Part shown: piece by piece, positions 30,028 to 50,300 of the stretch | How the letters are laid out: each line of letters opens with the position of its first letter | Position numbering within the stretch: position 1 is the first letter of the stretch | Assembly: GCA_964030475.1 (NCBI GenBank) | Contig: CAXIPT010000003.1 | Location: 9,058,168-9,122,167, forward strand | Length of the DNA: 64,000 nucleotides | Direction: 5' to 3' | DNA from: Tethya wilhelma | Taxonomy: Eukaryota; Porifera; Demospongiae; Tethyida; Tethyidae | Program-made: the position numbers and the translations under genes | The notes under the pieces: generated by a model | Told to the model about the DNA's origin: nothing | The model's database searches: none | Seen by the model: the letters and a program-made list of their open reading frames with translations, nothing else

Positions 30028-30632
30028 CTACTCCTGCTGGAGGCTGTCCTCGGGAGTGCTCTCCTCATTGTTCTCCTCTGGTGCCTCTACCGTGGGGACA
30101 CCGTTGGCGGGGGAGGGGGAGACCGCGGGTCTGTTGTTGGGGGACTTGGATCTCCTGCGTCCTGACGGGGGAGGAGGCTTCATGAACTTTTGACGATGGG
30201 CGTGTGTTGGAGGGTGAACTTCGTCCATTAGGAACTTTTCACTCAAATCATCGCCACTGGATATTTCAACCTGTGAACAGTGGGGGACAATGATTGACAG
30301 ATAGTGGGACTTTTTTTTGTAAATGGCATTCCAATCATGTAACAATGTTATATGCAATGGGATTTGAACACATGTGCAAGTGTGCTGACTCAGCAAAGAT
30401 GTCATATGAAAACAACAACCTTTGCAGACTCTAAATAAAGCACAGCTAAACAACATAGACATATTTCTACGTAGCTCTTGTAGAAATGAAGCCACTATTG
30501 TACTGCCCACCTTTTTATTGACAATGAGTTTCAAGTCTTGTTCCACTCCAGCAATGAGAGGTTCCTTACAAGACGAATACAACATCCTCTCTCTAATGGA
30601 GGACTTGAACCCAGGGCTGGAATAAATAAATA
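30028..30632 (-). CDS. TWF1: twinfilin, C-terminal exons only (truncated at an N)
   Basis: Two minus-strand exons, 30632-30511 and 30270-30028, encode the end of twinfilin: FIYSSPGFKSSIRERMLYSS, the end of the second ADF-homology domain, then DDLSEKFLMDEVHPPTHAHR and a basic, serine/proline-rich tail (SGRRRSKSPNN) that in twinfilins binds capping protein and phosphoinositides. The acidic 45-residue extension after it is longer than usual. The 5' exons, including both ADF-H domain cores, should lie at higher coordinates, but the sequence meets an N at 30807 and then unrelated SRCR DNA. Twinfilin sequesters actin monomers and caps filament ends. Paralogue identity (TWF1 or TWF2) cannot be decided. 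Confidence 0.85.
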
Positions 30633-30806
30633 CTGTGGAAAGAAAGAAAACAAAATTGATAACTAAACATAGATACTAAGCTTAGGAGTTGAGAACTTCT
30701 GAACAATTCATTATGGAAACCATTTTCATGTTCAGTTAGGCCCCCCGAACAGCAACTGTCTCTGTTCCCTAGCTACACTAGAAATGGTCTCCTTACTAGT
30801 GGACTC

Positions 30807-30807
30807 N
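30807..30807. other. ambiguous base at a probable assembly join
   Basis: A single N between twinfilin intron sequence and the SRCR block. Like the Ns at 35453 and 40452, it marks an abrupt change of content. Confidence 0.7.
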
Positions 30808-35452
<4,645 letters not shown>

Positions 35453-35453
35453 N

Positions 35454-36270
35454 TACAGTGATGAGAAACCAAGAACCTAAAACCATCATACGTGATGAGA
35501 AACCAAGAACCCAGCAACACATTACCAGGCCTATCTCATCCTAGGAAGGTCGTATTGAAATGGGACTGGCACCACTGTGGTCAGAGTGATGAGAACTTTC
35601 AAATGATATATGCTAATCCATGGTTTTGATGATATACATCAAAATTCAAATCTGGAAATAAACCATATCATTTGAAAGTTCTCTTTGTGTTGATCACAAT
35701 GGTACCGATTCCAGCTCAATATGACCTTCCTACGCTAAGATGTTCTTGATAATGTTGTGAACCTAAACTATCATACAGTAATGAGAAACCAAGAGCCTAA
35801 AACCATATCATATACGTGATGAGAAACCAAGAACCCAGCAGCACATTACCAGGCCTATCTCAGCCTAGGAAGGTCATATTGAGATGGGACTGGCACCACT
35901 GTGGTCAGAGTGATGCGAGCTTTCAAATGATATGGTTTACTTGTAAAATGGATAATGATTTTTTTTGTCAAAATCGCACTTGACCAAAGGCCATGCATGA
36001 TGATTTTCATCAAAATTTAAATCTGGCATCAAAATGAAAGATCTCTTCACGCGAATCAGAATGGTACTGATCCCATGCAGCTCAATACGACCTTCCTAGG
36101 CTGAGATATTCTTAATAATGTGTTGAGAACCTAAACTATCATACCGTAATGAGAAACCAAGAACCTAAAACCATCATACGTGATGAGAAACCAAGAACCC
36201 AGCAACACATTACCAAGCCTATCTCAGCCTAGGAAGGTCGTATTGAAATGGGACTGGCACCATTGTGGTC
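35454..36270. repeat. three related repeat units (GATGAGAAACCAAGAACC)
   Basis: Units starting near 35460, 35779 and 36149 each carry GATGAGAAACCAAGAACC twice, then CAGCACATTACCAGGCC-like sequence, ATCTCA-CCTAGGAAGGTC and GGGACTGGCACCA. An inverted relative lies at 60062-60270. Confidence 0.7.
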
Positions 36271-36482
36271 ATAGATATGCAACATTTCACTTTGTTTAGC
36301 TAAAATTTTCGAAAAATTCTTACATTCTAAAGATGATAATTTTTTTCTGGCAAAAGCAGCATGCTATTTTTTAGCAATTTTTTTCCAGTTTTAATTTTAA
36401 AAATGTCGAAATTTACCAAAAAGTCTACAAAATTTAGCAAGCCCTATTTCATAAATGGAAGGGTAATTTCATAATGTGTTTT
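36269..36482 (-). mobile_element. truncated copy of the 59534-60059 inverted-repeat element
   Basis: The inverse of this stretch matches 59534-59734 closely, including the terminal AACACATTATGAAATTACCC. The copy stops where the palindrome array of the longer copy would begin. Confidence 0.7.
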
Positions 36483-36543
36483 ACCCCACATACATATGCA
36501 CATGTATATCTTTTTCTGTTGCACATATACACACATGTCACAG

Positions 36544-39500
36544 AAGGAAAAGTGCCAATCAGTGTTATTGGTCCTTCTGGAGTACAAAACCCAAGATGCA
36601 CTACTTTTGCAATGTCAGTTCAAGTGTTTACAATCTTCTGGTCTTCTTTTGTTCCTGGGTCTTGATCAGTCACTCTTTCAGGCATACATTCAAAAGGTAT
36701 GTTGTCTCACTGAGTGATATAGTGTATATGATTTTGTTTTGTATATAGCTCTGTTGTTTTCACTTTCATTTCTTGATGGTATGTTTGTTTCTGGTGTGTA
36801 CAGATCTTCTCTTCTATTGGATATATGGGCAAGTGTGTTGATAAGGTGATTTTTTAAGTTAGTATGTTAGTGAGGAAGCAGTTTGTGCAGACTAAGACTT
36901 TCAGTTTGCGCATGTAATGCATGCAGGGTTATCTAGCAGCAATGATCCATGTATATAGGAAGTAAGCTTTACGGTTTTTGTTGTCAGAGTCGTTGTCAAT
37001 AACAGACTACGGAATCAATATACTATATAGGTTTGGTTTTTGGTTTGTACTTTATACTTTGTTATGTTATAAATGGTTTGTTACAATCAACGTTCTATAT
37101 ACATAAATCCAATCGTAAAAAATCCTGTTATTCGTGCACTGTCAACCACTGACATGCAGTGACTAGTGTTAAAATTCATTTTTATACGTGCACTTTGTGT
37201 TCCATTTTCAATGCAGAATAACCTCCCAAAAGATGTGGTAGCTGTTCGCAATCTCACGATCACTTGCTTTGTTCACCTGTGTGAAACACAAACAGACCTG
37301 ATGGCAGTAAGTTTGAATATACCGTAGATTGTGAATTTTTCGCAACAATATTGGAAATCCATTCTATAAACATTATATCGTAGAGTGGGAAATTTTCGCT
37401 ATTAAAATTTTTTTGCCAGGTATGCGAGTGGAATTTAAACGCGTGAAAATTTAAAATGTATGGCGATCTTTACCCAATTGGTTGAAGTGGTGAAAATTAA
37501 ACACGTGAACATTAAACAATCCACATTTTGAGGAAGCTTCTTTCATCAGAACTAGGTTCTGTAAATCTATGATATCTAGGGGTAAGTTATTATAACCAAA
37601 AATTCTTGCTATATAGTGAAAAACATTTGTAAAGCTTGTCAATCTAAACTTTTTTAAGCTATAGCAAGATGCACTGATTCGTACAATGCAATCATAGCTA
37701 AACAATGTACCGGTACATGAAATTAACAACTATATCATTTAGTGTCATCATCAAGTGTTCAGTTAGCATTATAGTCTTTATTTCACTTGATGTATATCTC
37801 AACAAGCTCTACTGGGGAATCTTCATTCTCCCAACCTTCATCTGCACATATGCGTACTTCGATATCATCGGTTGTCGATGATGGAAGTTGCTTGCAGAAC
37901 CACGGAGGAGTATTGAAAGAGCAACAGGTGCTTCCGTCTTCACAGCCATGCCCATCCCAAAGTGGATCATTTGTATACAGGCTACCTATTTGTCCCCAAG
38001 TGAGAGAGCCTGAGTCGCAAAAGTAATCGCTTCCCACAAAGCTGGGGACTGTGTAAGTAGACCTTCCTGGATAGGTGCAAGGGCAGACATGACTTCTTAA
38101 ATTTCCCTGGTATCGATCAAGAAGAGCATTTGCAAAGCTCCAAATGTGCTTTCGGCTAGTTGTACCATGGGTGATGCTCACTCCTTCCAAGTAGTAGCCA
38201 TTTATGGATGGTGAGAGTCTAGAACTGAAAAAGGCACTAGGAGATCCAAATTGGTATCCAATAACTCGTCCACACACTTTGTTGTATCGCACTCCATTTG
38301 TTCTGAAAGTCATTGAATTGCATCCTGCTGTAGTTGTCGTTCTGCCACAAGCTCTTACTGGTGAGTTTATTTGACGAAATCCCTGAGGACAGGTTTGATG
38401 TGGATCGGTCATATCCAACAATCCTGCTCTTATCCATCCTTGCTCGTTTGAGCAGCACTGTGTTACAGCAGTGCAATAGACTAAGATAGGATCTTCTCTC
38501 AAGTTCTTAATCCAGTTGTAGCCAGGAACACTACTTGGTTTACTCCTTACGAGTTGTTCGCATGAATCAGCAGGTTTTACAAAAGTTCCAAGCTCAGGCG
38601 TGCACCTTCCTGCATGTATATGTATGTAGATGTATGGCAACAATTTTTATGTTGAACACAAATTTCATCACTCACCTGCACTTTCTGCAGATGCTCGTAT
38701 TGATTTGCGAGTAACAATGAGCAGTATTGTCATGCTAATTAGCAATTTCATGTTGCTTCTTTGTGGAAATATCTGCCTAAACTTTGTCATTAAGTTTTTG
38801 TTTCTTAACGTTGGATTGATCTCTGCAGGTTCAGCTGTTACTCTTCAATCTGTGCTATATAGCCAAGCTTATAGTGTGCTTCTTTTATAGTCCTATATAT
38901 GCATAGTATAACTATTAATTTTTAGTTTATAGTAGTAAGGGTTAATGTTTTGTGGTTGAGTGGTTTGTATTACATACATATTTGACGTATTAATTATATA
39001 GAGGCTTTTAATTGTGTGTTGCATAATATTATGTTTATCTAAGTTTTGAGAAAGTGCATGCAACAACTGTACTTTTAGTTTGGCTTGTGGGATTGCAGGT
39101 CAAACTTGTAGTAAACAAATAGAATTTGGTTCATGTACTTTCTCAGATCTTATAATCACATGTATCACTACTGAATACCAAATATTTGCATCAAGGGTAT
39201 AGGCAGCATCTATATATTATTGTACTTTATAGGAAAGTGCAGAACTTTCTCAAAGCTTTATCACAAGAAATTCAGCACTTCAACCTAAATCATTATATAT
39301 AGTTGCTTGCTTTGGAAGTATAGTCACACACACATGCACTGTAATACACCGGGTATATTAGTTGTGCTAGTTCCTATATAATCCTATTTTTTATGTTACA
39401 TGTGTGACCTGATTTGGTCCATATTAATTATTGTTACTTGCAATTTTACAGCCATTTCTTGAAGAAATCCATGAGCAATACAAGAGTCTAGTGGAGAAGG

Positions 39501-40441
39501 ATCACCTTGTGAATGCTGAGAAGTGTAGTTTCATGGAGTCATTGGTAGTCTTAAGGTATATTCATGCATCTCCTTATCATAAGTTTGCTATTCATATTCC
39601 ATTTTGAATAACTCCATCCTGTTCTATTTTCTGCAGTTTAGAAAAGTATAATCTCTTGCGCCAATATCAATTCATTGGAGAACTATTAGGTGAAGTGATT
39701 GTGGCATCTCAACAAATACAAAAGTACATCATCATGCATCTCTCATATAATTTGCTAGTTAATTTTTACTGACAATTCTTGGTGCTGCTTTTTCTTTTAG
39801 ATGTGTGGAATCAGCTGCTAATGCGATTGAAAGTTTCTGTCTAAACAAAACCTTTGCAGACCACGACATTAACCCAGGGTTATCGAAGAGCAGGTGTTTA
39901 TGTTTTGTGGTTCGAAGTATTCTACTGATTTTAAAGAGGATGGACCCTCCCACGGACCGAAAACAGCCTGAGAATCATCCTGCTTATGCGCATGTAATGC
40001 CTTTGGTGATCTCATGTTGTGTACCATATTTAAGGTGTGTATACTTATATACTACATTGTACGTGTACATGCATGTCTCTATCAATGTGTAAAATCTATA
40101 GTCTCACCTAATCCCTTGCATTCACACCAGCATTGTGATAGTTCAACTGCATCAGCTCTACCCTGTTAATTTAGGTCTATTTACGAAGTATGGTCTTCTA
40201 GTCATTTGTTGAGTGAACAGTTTAAGATGATTTCACAGCTACACCCAACTGAGAAGGATGCTGTACTAGGTAGGCTAGCAGTGTGCATAACCATACATAC
40301 TATACTATATGTGTGATACTTATAATGTGCATTATTCTATAACATCTCTATAGGAAAATCAATGTTTCGTCGCACTGAACAAACTGAATACGGAGTGGGG
40401 TGTACCATTCAGATTCATCTTAGCACTGCTCATGATGACAG
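36544..40441 (+). CDS. XPO5: exportin-5, middle exons (displaced)
   Basis: Eight exons (36544-36696, 36804-36845, 37217-37306, 39452-39555, 39637-39723, 39801-40034, 40175-40269, 40354-40441) with consistent phases encode the central HEAT-repeat part of exportin-5: LLVLLEYKTQDALLLQCQ, AVRNLTITCFVHLCE, VNAEKCSFMESLVVLS and FVVRSILLILKRMDPPTD align with the animal family. The first exon starts in phase 0 exactly where the 5' part of the gene (ending 46911) stops, so these exons belong after it although they lie 3-10 kb before it here. The block is bounded by Ns at 35453 and 40452. Exportin-5 carries pre-microRNA and structured RNA from nucleus to cytoplasm with Ran-GTP. The intron 37307-39451 holds an antisense gene. 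Confidence 0.85.
37783..38751 (-). CDS. secreted cysteine-rich protein, nested antisense in an XPO5 intron
   Basis: Two exons (38751-38676 and 38609-37783) give about 300 residues. Exon 1 is a signal peptide (MKLLISMTILLIVTRKSIRA; an in-frame ATG at 38790 is the alternative start). The mature part has paired cysteines and conserved-looking blocks: GYNWIKN, LLDMTDPHQTCPQGFR, VCGRVIGYQFGSP, GVSITHGTTSRKHIWSFA, CPCTYPG, VGSDYFCDSG, DPLWDGHGCEDGSTCC, PPWFCKQLPSSTTDDIEVRI and a terminal DEGWENEDSPVELVEIYI. I recognise this as a widespread uncharacterised secreted family of sponges, cnidarians and echinoderms, with loose resemblance to fibrinogen-like ectodomains. Function unknown. All in one orientation opposite to XPO5. 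Confidence 0.8.
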
Positions 40442-40452
40442 GTATAAAAGAN

Positions 40453-43181
<2,729 letters not shown>

Positions 43182-43670
43182 AATAAGTCAGCTTGATTGG
43201 AAAGTTGAATAAACAGCGAAAAGCTGTCCTATTATCTTTAGGACTGGTAAACAACATCACAGCAGGTACTTTTATACTGTGCTTCTTGTAGGTTCTCTTG
43301 TCCTTCTGCTTCGTTTTGAATTTGACTCGGAACGAACTTGCATGGCTTGTTGCACGTGCACGCAGACGTTTGGCTGAAAAACAACGTAATGGTCGTCAAT
43401 AGCTGGCTTGCTGGAGCATCAGATTTTGCATTCTTATTCTTTAAATCTATCACTTACTTTTCATATTTTCAGCTAGCTACCTGCACTATAGTCTAGCTTT
43501 GTATGCGCTAACGTTTGTTAGAGAATGGGTTCAGCTGATCAGATCCACCCACCAACACCCACGTGCAATTTCCACTGCTTATTTTCGCCCCGCCCCCCCA
43601 ACTGTCACATGTACGTACATACGCACATACGCACGCGGTACGCGCGCTAGAGACAAAAGACACATGAGAC
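43182..43670. promoter_or_regulatory. divergent promoter region, SRCR gene / XPO5
   Basis: 489 bases between divergent start codons; the part near XPO5 is GC-richer and contains CGCCCCGCCCCCCC, an SP/KLF-like GC box (about 43586-43600). No other element is recognised. Confidence 0.4.
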
Positions 43671-46600
43671 ATGACCGTACCTCTTTCAACAGACGCCGTT
43701 GTGTTACTTTGCCAGGAGCTGGTGGGCTGTTACAATAGAATACTGGACCCTGCTTGTCCACAGGAAGAGCGAATAGCATGCATTCAGGTAACAAGATAAT
43801 TATTTCTAAATAATGATCATCATATTGGTTCAAGTCATGCTTTACAATGTTTGCAAATTTATATACTTTTAACAGTCGTTAGCATCTTGTATTTGTATGT
43901 AGACGTCTTCAATTGAGTCCCACAGTGCAACTATTTATTTACAGCAATTATTGAGTTTTCACTGTAATTATGTTATGACTGAATTCTGTTTATTGCAGAG
44001 AATTGAACAGTTCAAAGAAGGGAATCCTCATTGCATGCAATGTGGGTTTCTTTTGGTGGCAGAGCAAGCTCCTGTTGTGAAACACTTTGGACTACAGCTC
44101 ATAGAGCACTGTGTCAGGTTAGTCAAACCTCTCATTCTTTCTTTATTGTTGTGACATCAAAGTCCATTTCCAAGCTTTCTGTGTTTGAAATTGGTTGTTG
44201 TTGAGTCTTCATAGACAATTGAGGGTATCATCATCTTTTTATGTAGGTTTGTATGTTCCTTTGTGTACCTAGCTTCTCTCTTCCTATAATTTCTAGGTTT
44301 AGATGGCAGTCTTTGCAGCCACTGGAACAGTTACAATTTCGAATGAAAATGCTTGAGTATATGACTAATGTAAGTCTATGGTATAGTATATTATAGTTTC
44401 TCCTTACTTTTTCTTCATTTTCTACTGTACGTTTATCATTTCATTTTTCCCTTCCATGTATGCAGAGTGCCTATGTTACTGGAGAGGAGCCTGTCTACAT
44501 CAAAGAGGGCCTTGCCAAGGTGATTGTGGAGACTGCAAAGATGAGCTGGCCACAGAAATGGGCATCTTTTATGACTGACATGGACACACTGTCCAAGGCT
44601 GGAGTAAGTTGAATAACTGTATTGTGGTATCTAAAGTTCAACCAAAAAAACAGATTGTGGTTTACTTGTTTGATCTTTCTGCTTTTAGTTAGCCTTGTTC
44701 CCAGGCTCCTCCCTTGTGAATATTTCCTACAAAAATAATCGCGAGGGAGGAGCCTGGGAACAAGGCTATGCTTTGTCTTTACTAGAGCTATTGTATCAAT
44801 GTGGTTTACTTCTTTAAACTACTATTAAACTCTTTCTGCTTTAGATTCACTAGAGCTATTGATTCAATACATACATGTTACTGAATTAAGCATAGGTTTG
44901 TTTTCTTCCCCCTGTTTGTCTGTGTCATTAGCCGACTCAAGTTGAGCTTGTCTTGCTCATCTTTCGTCGACTCTCTGAGGATGTGCACACCTTCGAGTCT
45001 GACCTCACTCCAAAGAGGAAGAAAGAAATGACTACCACTTTGAATGAGCATGCAAAAGACATTTTTACTTTTCTACTACGCAACCTAGAGGTTAGCTCGT
45101 GCATGTGTGTCCCAAGAACATCTTCTACTTTACTTCATTTATCAAAGAGGTGTTAAATATTTACCCCCTCCCTTGTAGGCTCCACCCACTGCCAAGTTAC
45201 GCTCTGTTGCTCTAAGTGCTATCACAAGCTTTGCCGAGTGGACCGATTTCACCATACTGCTGATGGAGGATTGTAAGCTGTTGGTTCTTCTCTACAACAT
45301 GATCGGTATGGAGCAGTTCAAGACTCCAGCATGTGAATGCCTCCTGATGATCACTGCCAGAAAGGTACGTGGATATGAATTTGGTAAAAATAAAATTACT
45401 ACTGATAATATTACTTTTAAACTTTTACTAGTAAGAAGTTTGTTAAGAAAAAAAAATGGAAATAGACTGCTTGACATTTTGTGCTGTGATGTTGTGACTC
45501 TGTAGGGTGATATTAAGAGAACAGGTGAAGAGAGAATGAAGCTGCTCATTTTATTGTCAAATGAAGCTCTTGACGGATTTTTACAAACATCTGTGTACGT
45601 AAGACTCTGTGTCTGATTTGTAGGAATGTGAGTATGTTTGAAGGAGGGAATTAAGTTTGAGTCCAGCTGTCTAGACACCTAGTTTCAACAAAATACTCTA
45701 TTATGGTATATTTGTAATCATGTAAAATACCAGATAATTATGTTGATTTTTTTCTTTCGATTTTTTTTACAGTATAGCCAACTCCCAAGGAGGAGTGGCT
45801 GAAGAGCAGTATGTGTTCCTCAAAAGAATATGCCAAGTCCTAGTACATCTGGGGGTGTCTCAGCTTGGACAGCTATGGGTTAGTTGTGTCAGCTATAATT
45901 TTTCTTTCACTGTTTTCTTTTAATGTTCTCTCACTTTCTGACCCACAGGTGCATCAACCTAATTTTCAAAAGCCAGAAACTTTTGAAAAGTATTTGGATT
46001 TAGTCATTAAATTCACCATGCATGACAGTCAGGTGAGCCATTGCTTCATTGTAGTCTCTGTGGTGTATGCTAGCCTGCATATCAGGGTGTGCTTTATATG
46101 TCGTGTTCCCTCTCCCGTTCTAGCTGTTGTCAATGACGTCCTTTGAAGTGTGGACTTGTTTTATGAACCACAACCACATCAAAGAGGAGAAAAGCTTCAA
46201 AGAATTCCTCCCTCACTTGCTGAGAGTCATGAGAATGAAGTTCTCAAAGGTATTGAGCTATATAGCTAGCCTTGACTTCTTGTTAGTTACCAGTTTGGTA
46301 AAGGTCACCAAATCAAAAGTCACAAAAGTCTTTCTCAGAGTGTATGAGCTCATTCTATGCATAAACTACGTATTGCAATGTGAAGAACCCTGTGTATGTA
46401 GTTGCACTGCTGTGAATGTTGTTAATTTGTGTCCGTCTATCTTCACTACTGTATATAGTTTGGTGACCCTAACCACAATGGCCACATCAGTTCAGAGTAC
46501 AGCAGACTTGATTTTGATGGTCTTGAGGAATACACCTTGTTCTTTTCACGTAAGCTTGTAGTATTAGCACCAAGAAGAAGCTGTTGCAGATGATATTGAT

Positions 46601-46911
46601 GTTACATGTGTTTGTTCCGTACAGAATATCGTTCTAAGATTTACAAAGTGGTCCACCAACTCTGCCAGCTCAATCCTCGTACTGCAGCTAACGAGGCTCT
46701 CGAGGCTTTGCAGGGCTTGGTGCAAAAGAAAGCAAATGATGGTGTGTTCAAATCAGTGCATTGTTATCGCTCTTGTGAAATACCTGTGTCTGTCTTAGAG
46801 TGTACAAAGAGTTCTCTGTTATTCATTGAGTGGGACGGATACGTTGGGTACTTAGAGTGCTGGGCCAACTCACTGAAGACAGATTCTGCACTTAGGGAGA
46901 TTCCAGATGTG
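43671..46911 (+). CDS. XPO5: exportin-5, N-terminal exons
   Basis: Twelve exons (43671-43787, 43999-44117, 44297-44369, 44466-44603, 44932-45090, 45179-45364, 45506-45594, 45773-45878, 45949-46032, 46124-46249, 46459-46549, 46625-46911) with matching phases encode the importin-beta-like N-terminal half. Landmarks: VVKHFGLQLIEHCVRFRW, ETAKMSWPQKWASFMTDMDT, QVELVLLIFRRLSEDVHTFE, EEQYVFLKRICQVL and SSEYSRLDFDGLEEYTLFF. The last exon may contain a further 71-bp intron (GTGTGTTC...GTCTTAG), which would also keep frame. The next exon in family order is at 36544, not downstream. No start or stop defects are seen. Binds Ran-GTP and double-stranded RNA in the family. Confidence 0.9.
44690..44768. mobile_element. 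MITE-like element (AGCCTCGTTCCCAGG family) in XPO5 intron 4
   Basis: TAGCCTTGTTCCCAGGCTCC and its exact inverse GGAGCCTGGGAACAAGGCTA form a 79-base hairpin with CTCCCT/AGGGAG inside. This is the most perfect copy in the window and therefore probably the youngest. Confidence 0.8.
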
Positions 46912-47311
46912 GTAAGTATGTACTCATTCCAAATTTACGAGGTATATATAGGCTCTGGATTCTATGCCTAAGATTTCGGTGTGATTCAAACATCCTGAGA
47001 GAGAGCTATTTTAAGAATCACCCGTACCTTTTAAATTGATGACCATTACCATGTGTGACTGTTATTCATGTGCAATGTATGACAAGTAAGAAAAAGGTAA
47101 AATAGTATACTCAAAGATTTGTAATTTTGTATTAAGACTTAGTGTATTAGAAATTTAATGGAAAATAATTATTGTTTTCAGATGATTACATTTTCTATGA
47201 AAGTAATCTATATAGCTAGTTCACGTAGATTATACTTGACATTCTAAATGCTACCTTTTTCTATACCCTACAACTGAATTAGTCAAACAAGTAACAATAG
47301 GCTTAGCTCAT
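46912..47311. other. XPO5 intron start / spacer
   Basis: AT-rich sequence between the last XPO5 5'-part exon and the 3' end of the first Pmp-like gene. No exon is seen. Confidence 0.5.
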
Positions 47312-50300
47312 TCACGAAAGGTCATAAATTGAAACTTCTGAGTATGTGACAGGCTGTGTTTCTGAAATGGTCTCACCATCAATTTCATATCCATTATCAC
47401 ATAAGTCATCCTCAGACAAGTCAAAAGCAGAATGTAACTCCTCATATCGAGAGTGTTCAACGTTTGCTACAAGTGAGGCCGTGTCTTGATTTTCTTGAAG
47501 ATGATGATTAGACTGATTGTTAAAGTAGCTCGTGAATTTTCCTGGGCAAATGACAAATGCTATCAAATGATGGATGAGAATTGCTATGAATGTTACCAAG
47601 GCAATAGACATTGAGGTGTAAGCAAGAGCTTGTTGGTTTCCTCTAGAGTTTTGGAGGTAGAGTGTTCCAACTGAGAAGATGATGAGGTTATAAAAGAAGG
47701 AGGTTTCTAGTCCATTAAGAAGCTTGTTTTTGTATACTTTCTGGAATGGTTTGTCTAGTATAAGTAACCCTGCAATAGAGCAAGTTATGAATAGGAGGGT
47801 AAAACTGGGATCACCAGAAATGTTGAGTGCTGAAACTAGATACAAGATCACACGGACAAGTAGCAGCAGTCCAGTCCAGTAGCGATGTTTGGGGCTATAG
47901 GGAGCATTATAGGCATCCATGAAAGAATGTAGCTTTGTGTTTGTTAGCCACTTGAATGGTCTCCAGTTAGTGCAACGAAGGAGCCACATCCAAGAGAAGA
48001 GAAACAGAGTGTAGACTAGTCCAACCAGGTTGATGAGCAGTGCTGCTATGAAGAGTGGAATGTGTTTCCCTTTGAGATATGGAACGTTACCATCAACAAG
48101 CCACACCAGCTCTTTAGATCCATCAGAGTAGTCAAGTGTAGCAAAAGATAGACTGACAATTATTATTCTCAGAAGCTTTGTGTAAGAAAGTAAGATCAAA
48201 GTAGCTAGTGTTGCTACTGGGTTCCTTCTGGATATGATCCTTGTAAATCTTTGTGAGAATGTAGAAAGCAAGATAATAATGATCACAAGAAAAAATGTAT
48301 AAGCAGGGAAAGCAAGTTGTAGCCACGTATTAGCATAGTCATCCATGCCATCGTAGAAGCAAGTTTGAAATCCAAAGTCAAGATTTAGCCATGCAACGAA
48401 AACAGTCAGTGGGTTTGGAGTTGTGAAAGGCAAGAATACAGCCTGATTAGCAGCAACTACATTTGCATAAAGTACAAGCCCGTTGATTGTTCCTACAGCC
48501 ACTGTCAAATTACATACCAGAAGAAGTGCTACTAGTGCTATTCCAGCAATGGCAAAGACTACTATCAATGCTAGCCAATTGTTAGTACAAGGCAAACAGT
48601 GAGAGCTTCCCAGAGTAACACTCAAACCATCCTTACATGCTCCACAAAGCTTTCCTGAACGATTGAAAGCACACTGACTGTCGGAATTGTTAGGGGTCGA
48701 CAAATTGATATCAACGGGCCTTGGGTGACAATATTCAAATGGACAATACATGTATGTAACAAAATCAACTTGACTCGTGTCTTCAGTAATAGCTTCTTTT
48801 AGTGAAATCCACACCGTCTTCTTTTTCATCACCGACTCCCTATCAACCGAGCAGTCTGATATGTACTTTGGGTAAAGCTTTGGATCACACTGGCAACCTG
48901 CGGTTGGAGATTCTACGAATCCATTTGGACATGATACAAAATGAATATCAACTTTCTTTTTTGATATCCCCAAATCCTTGCAAGGACCTTCAGCATAGAT
49001 GGTCAGCTCCTCTGATCTGTTTGATGAAAATGCATTGTACGTTATGTTAGTACAGTTATAATCTTTAGTTCGTTGGAGAGATTGTCCTTGTTTTAGGCTA
49101 CCCTGTGAGGAAACTGAGCTGAATATGTTGATGTTTGGAATAGTATTATTCACTTGATCCACAGCGACTAGCGATAGCTTAAAGGTTTCTCCTTTCCTCA
49201 TTGTCAGTGGTTGGGGATGATAGCTACAGTCTGGTTGATTGTATCGGCAGAAGCAGATGCGAACTGGATCAGAGGCTATTTGAGATGGTGTTTGAAAGTC
49301 CTCCTTTTGTAAGTTTGTGATGTTTATTAAGTATGTCACACCATTTGGTTGGTATTGCGGATACTTATATGTGATCTCTGAAAGTGGTCCCAGTTGGCAT
49401 CTGTCCAATAAACCTCCATACAAAACGTCCCCTGACTCTGTAGCTGTATTGTTTGTAAAGTACGTGTTGCGAATATGCAATAGTTCATTTGGTACTGAGT
49501 GACTCTGAACGATTGGAAGTAGACTAGGTGTTTGGAGGAAGCATTCTCCCGTGGCGATCTTTTCGTTGCTGTTTGGAATCGAAGTGCAGGTTCCTGAGTT
49601 AATGTCGTCCGAGATGTACAAGGCTCCTCCTACTGTCGCTGAGTTGCTGATGAATTCGAGTCTATTCCACGTGGATGGGTTGGTATTTTTACACCGCACT
49701 TTTTCGTTGCTCTCGCACTCCAGTTGTGATTTCATGATGTACAATTTTGCATTTGTTTGTAAGAATGCTCCACCTCCTTTGCTTGCTTCATTTTCATGAA
49801 ATCGTAAAATGCCAAAAGTAAATTTTGCCTTGGTGCCATATAAAAACATCCCCCCTCCATTTTTTATTGCTCTATTTTGTGAAAAGACGGTGTCTCCCCA
49901 GAATGTTAGTTCACTCTGGTAGGCATAGATACCTCCACCTGATCTTTCTGCTGTGTTGTTTTCCAGAGTAATATTGTCATACATGTAGAGTGTACTGTCG
50001 ATTGTCCAAATTGCTCCACCATATTCTGCTTTATTGTTTACAATCTCCGTTGTTCCTGTAAACACTCCTGTGCTTAGAAAGAAAGATAATGCTCCTCCTT
50101 CTAGCAATCGCGCAATGGACTGTTTATTAGGGATGTTGTGAGAGAACAATGTTGAGCCTCTAAATGTAATGTTGGTTGTCTGGCTAGCATACAGTGACCC
50201 ATTGTTGTTCAAGAATCTGAAATCGCCATCACGATGTAAGACCGTGCAGTTGATGAGGTAGATGACGCAGTAGTCATAGGCAATGTTCTCTTGGATGTGT

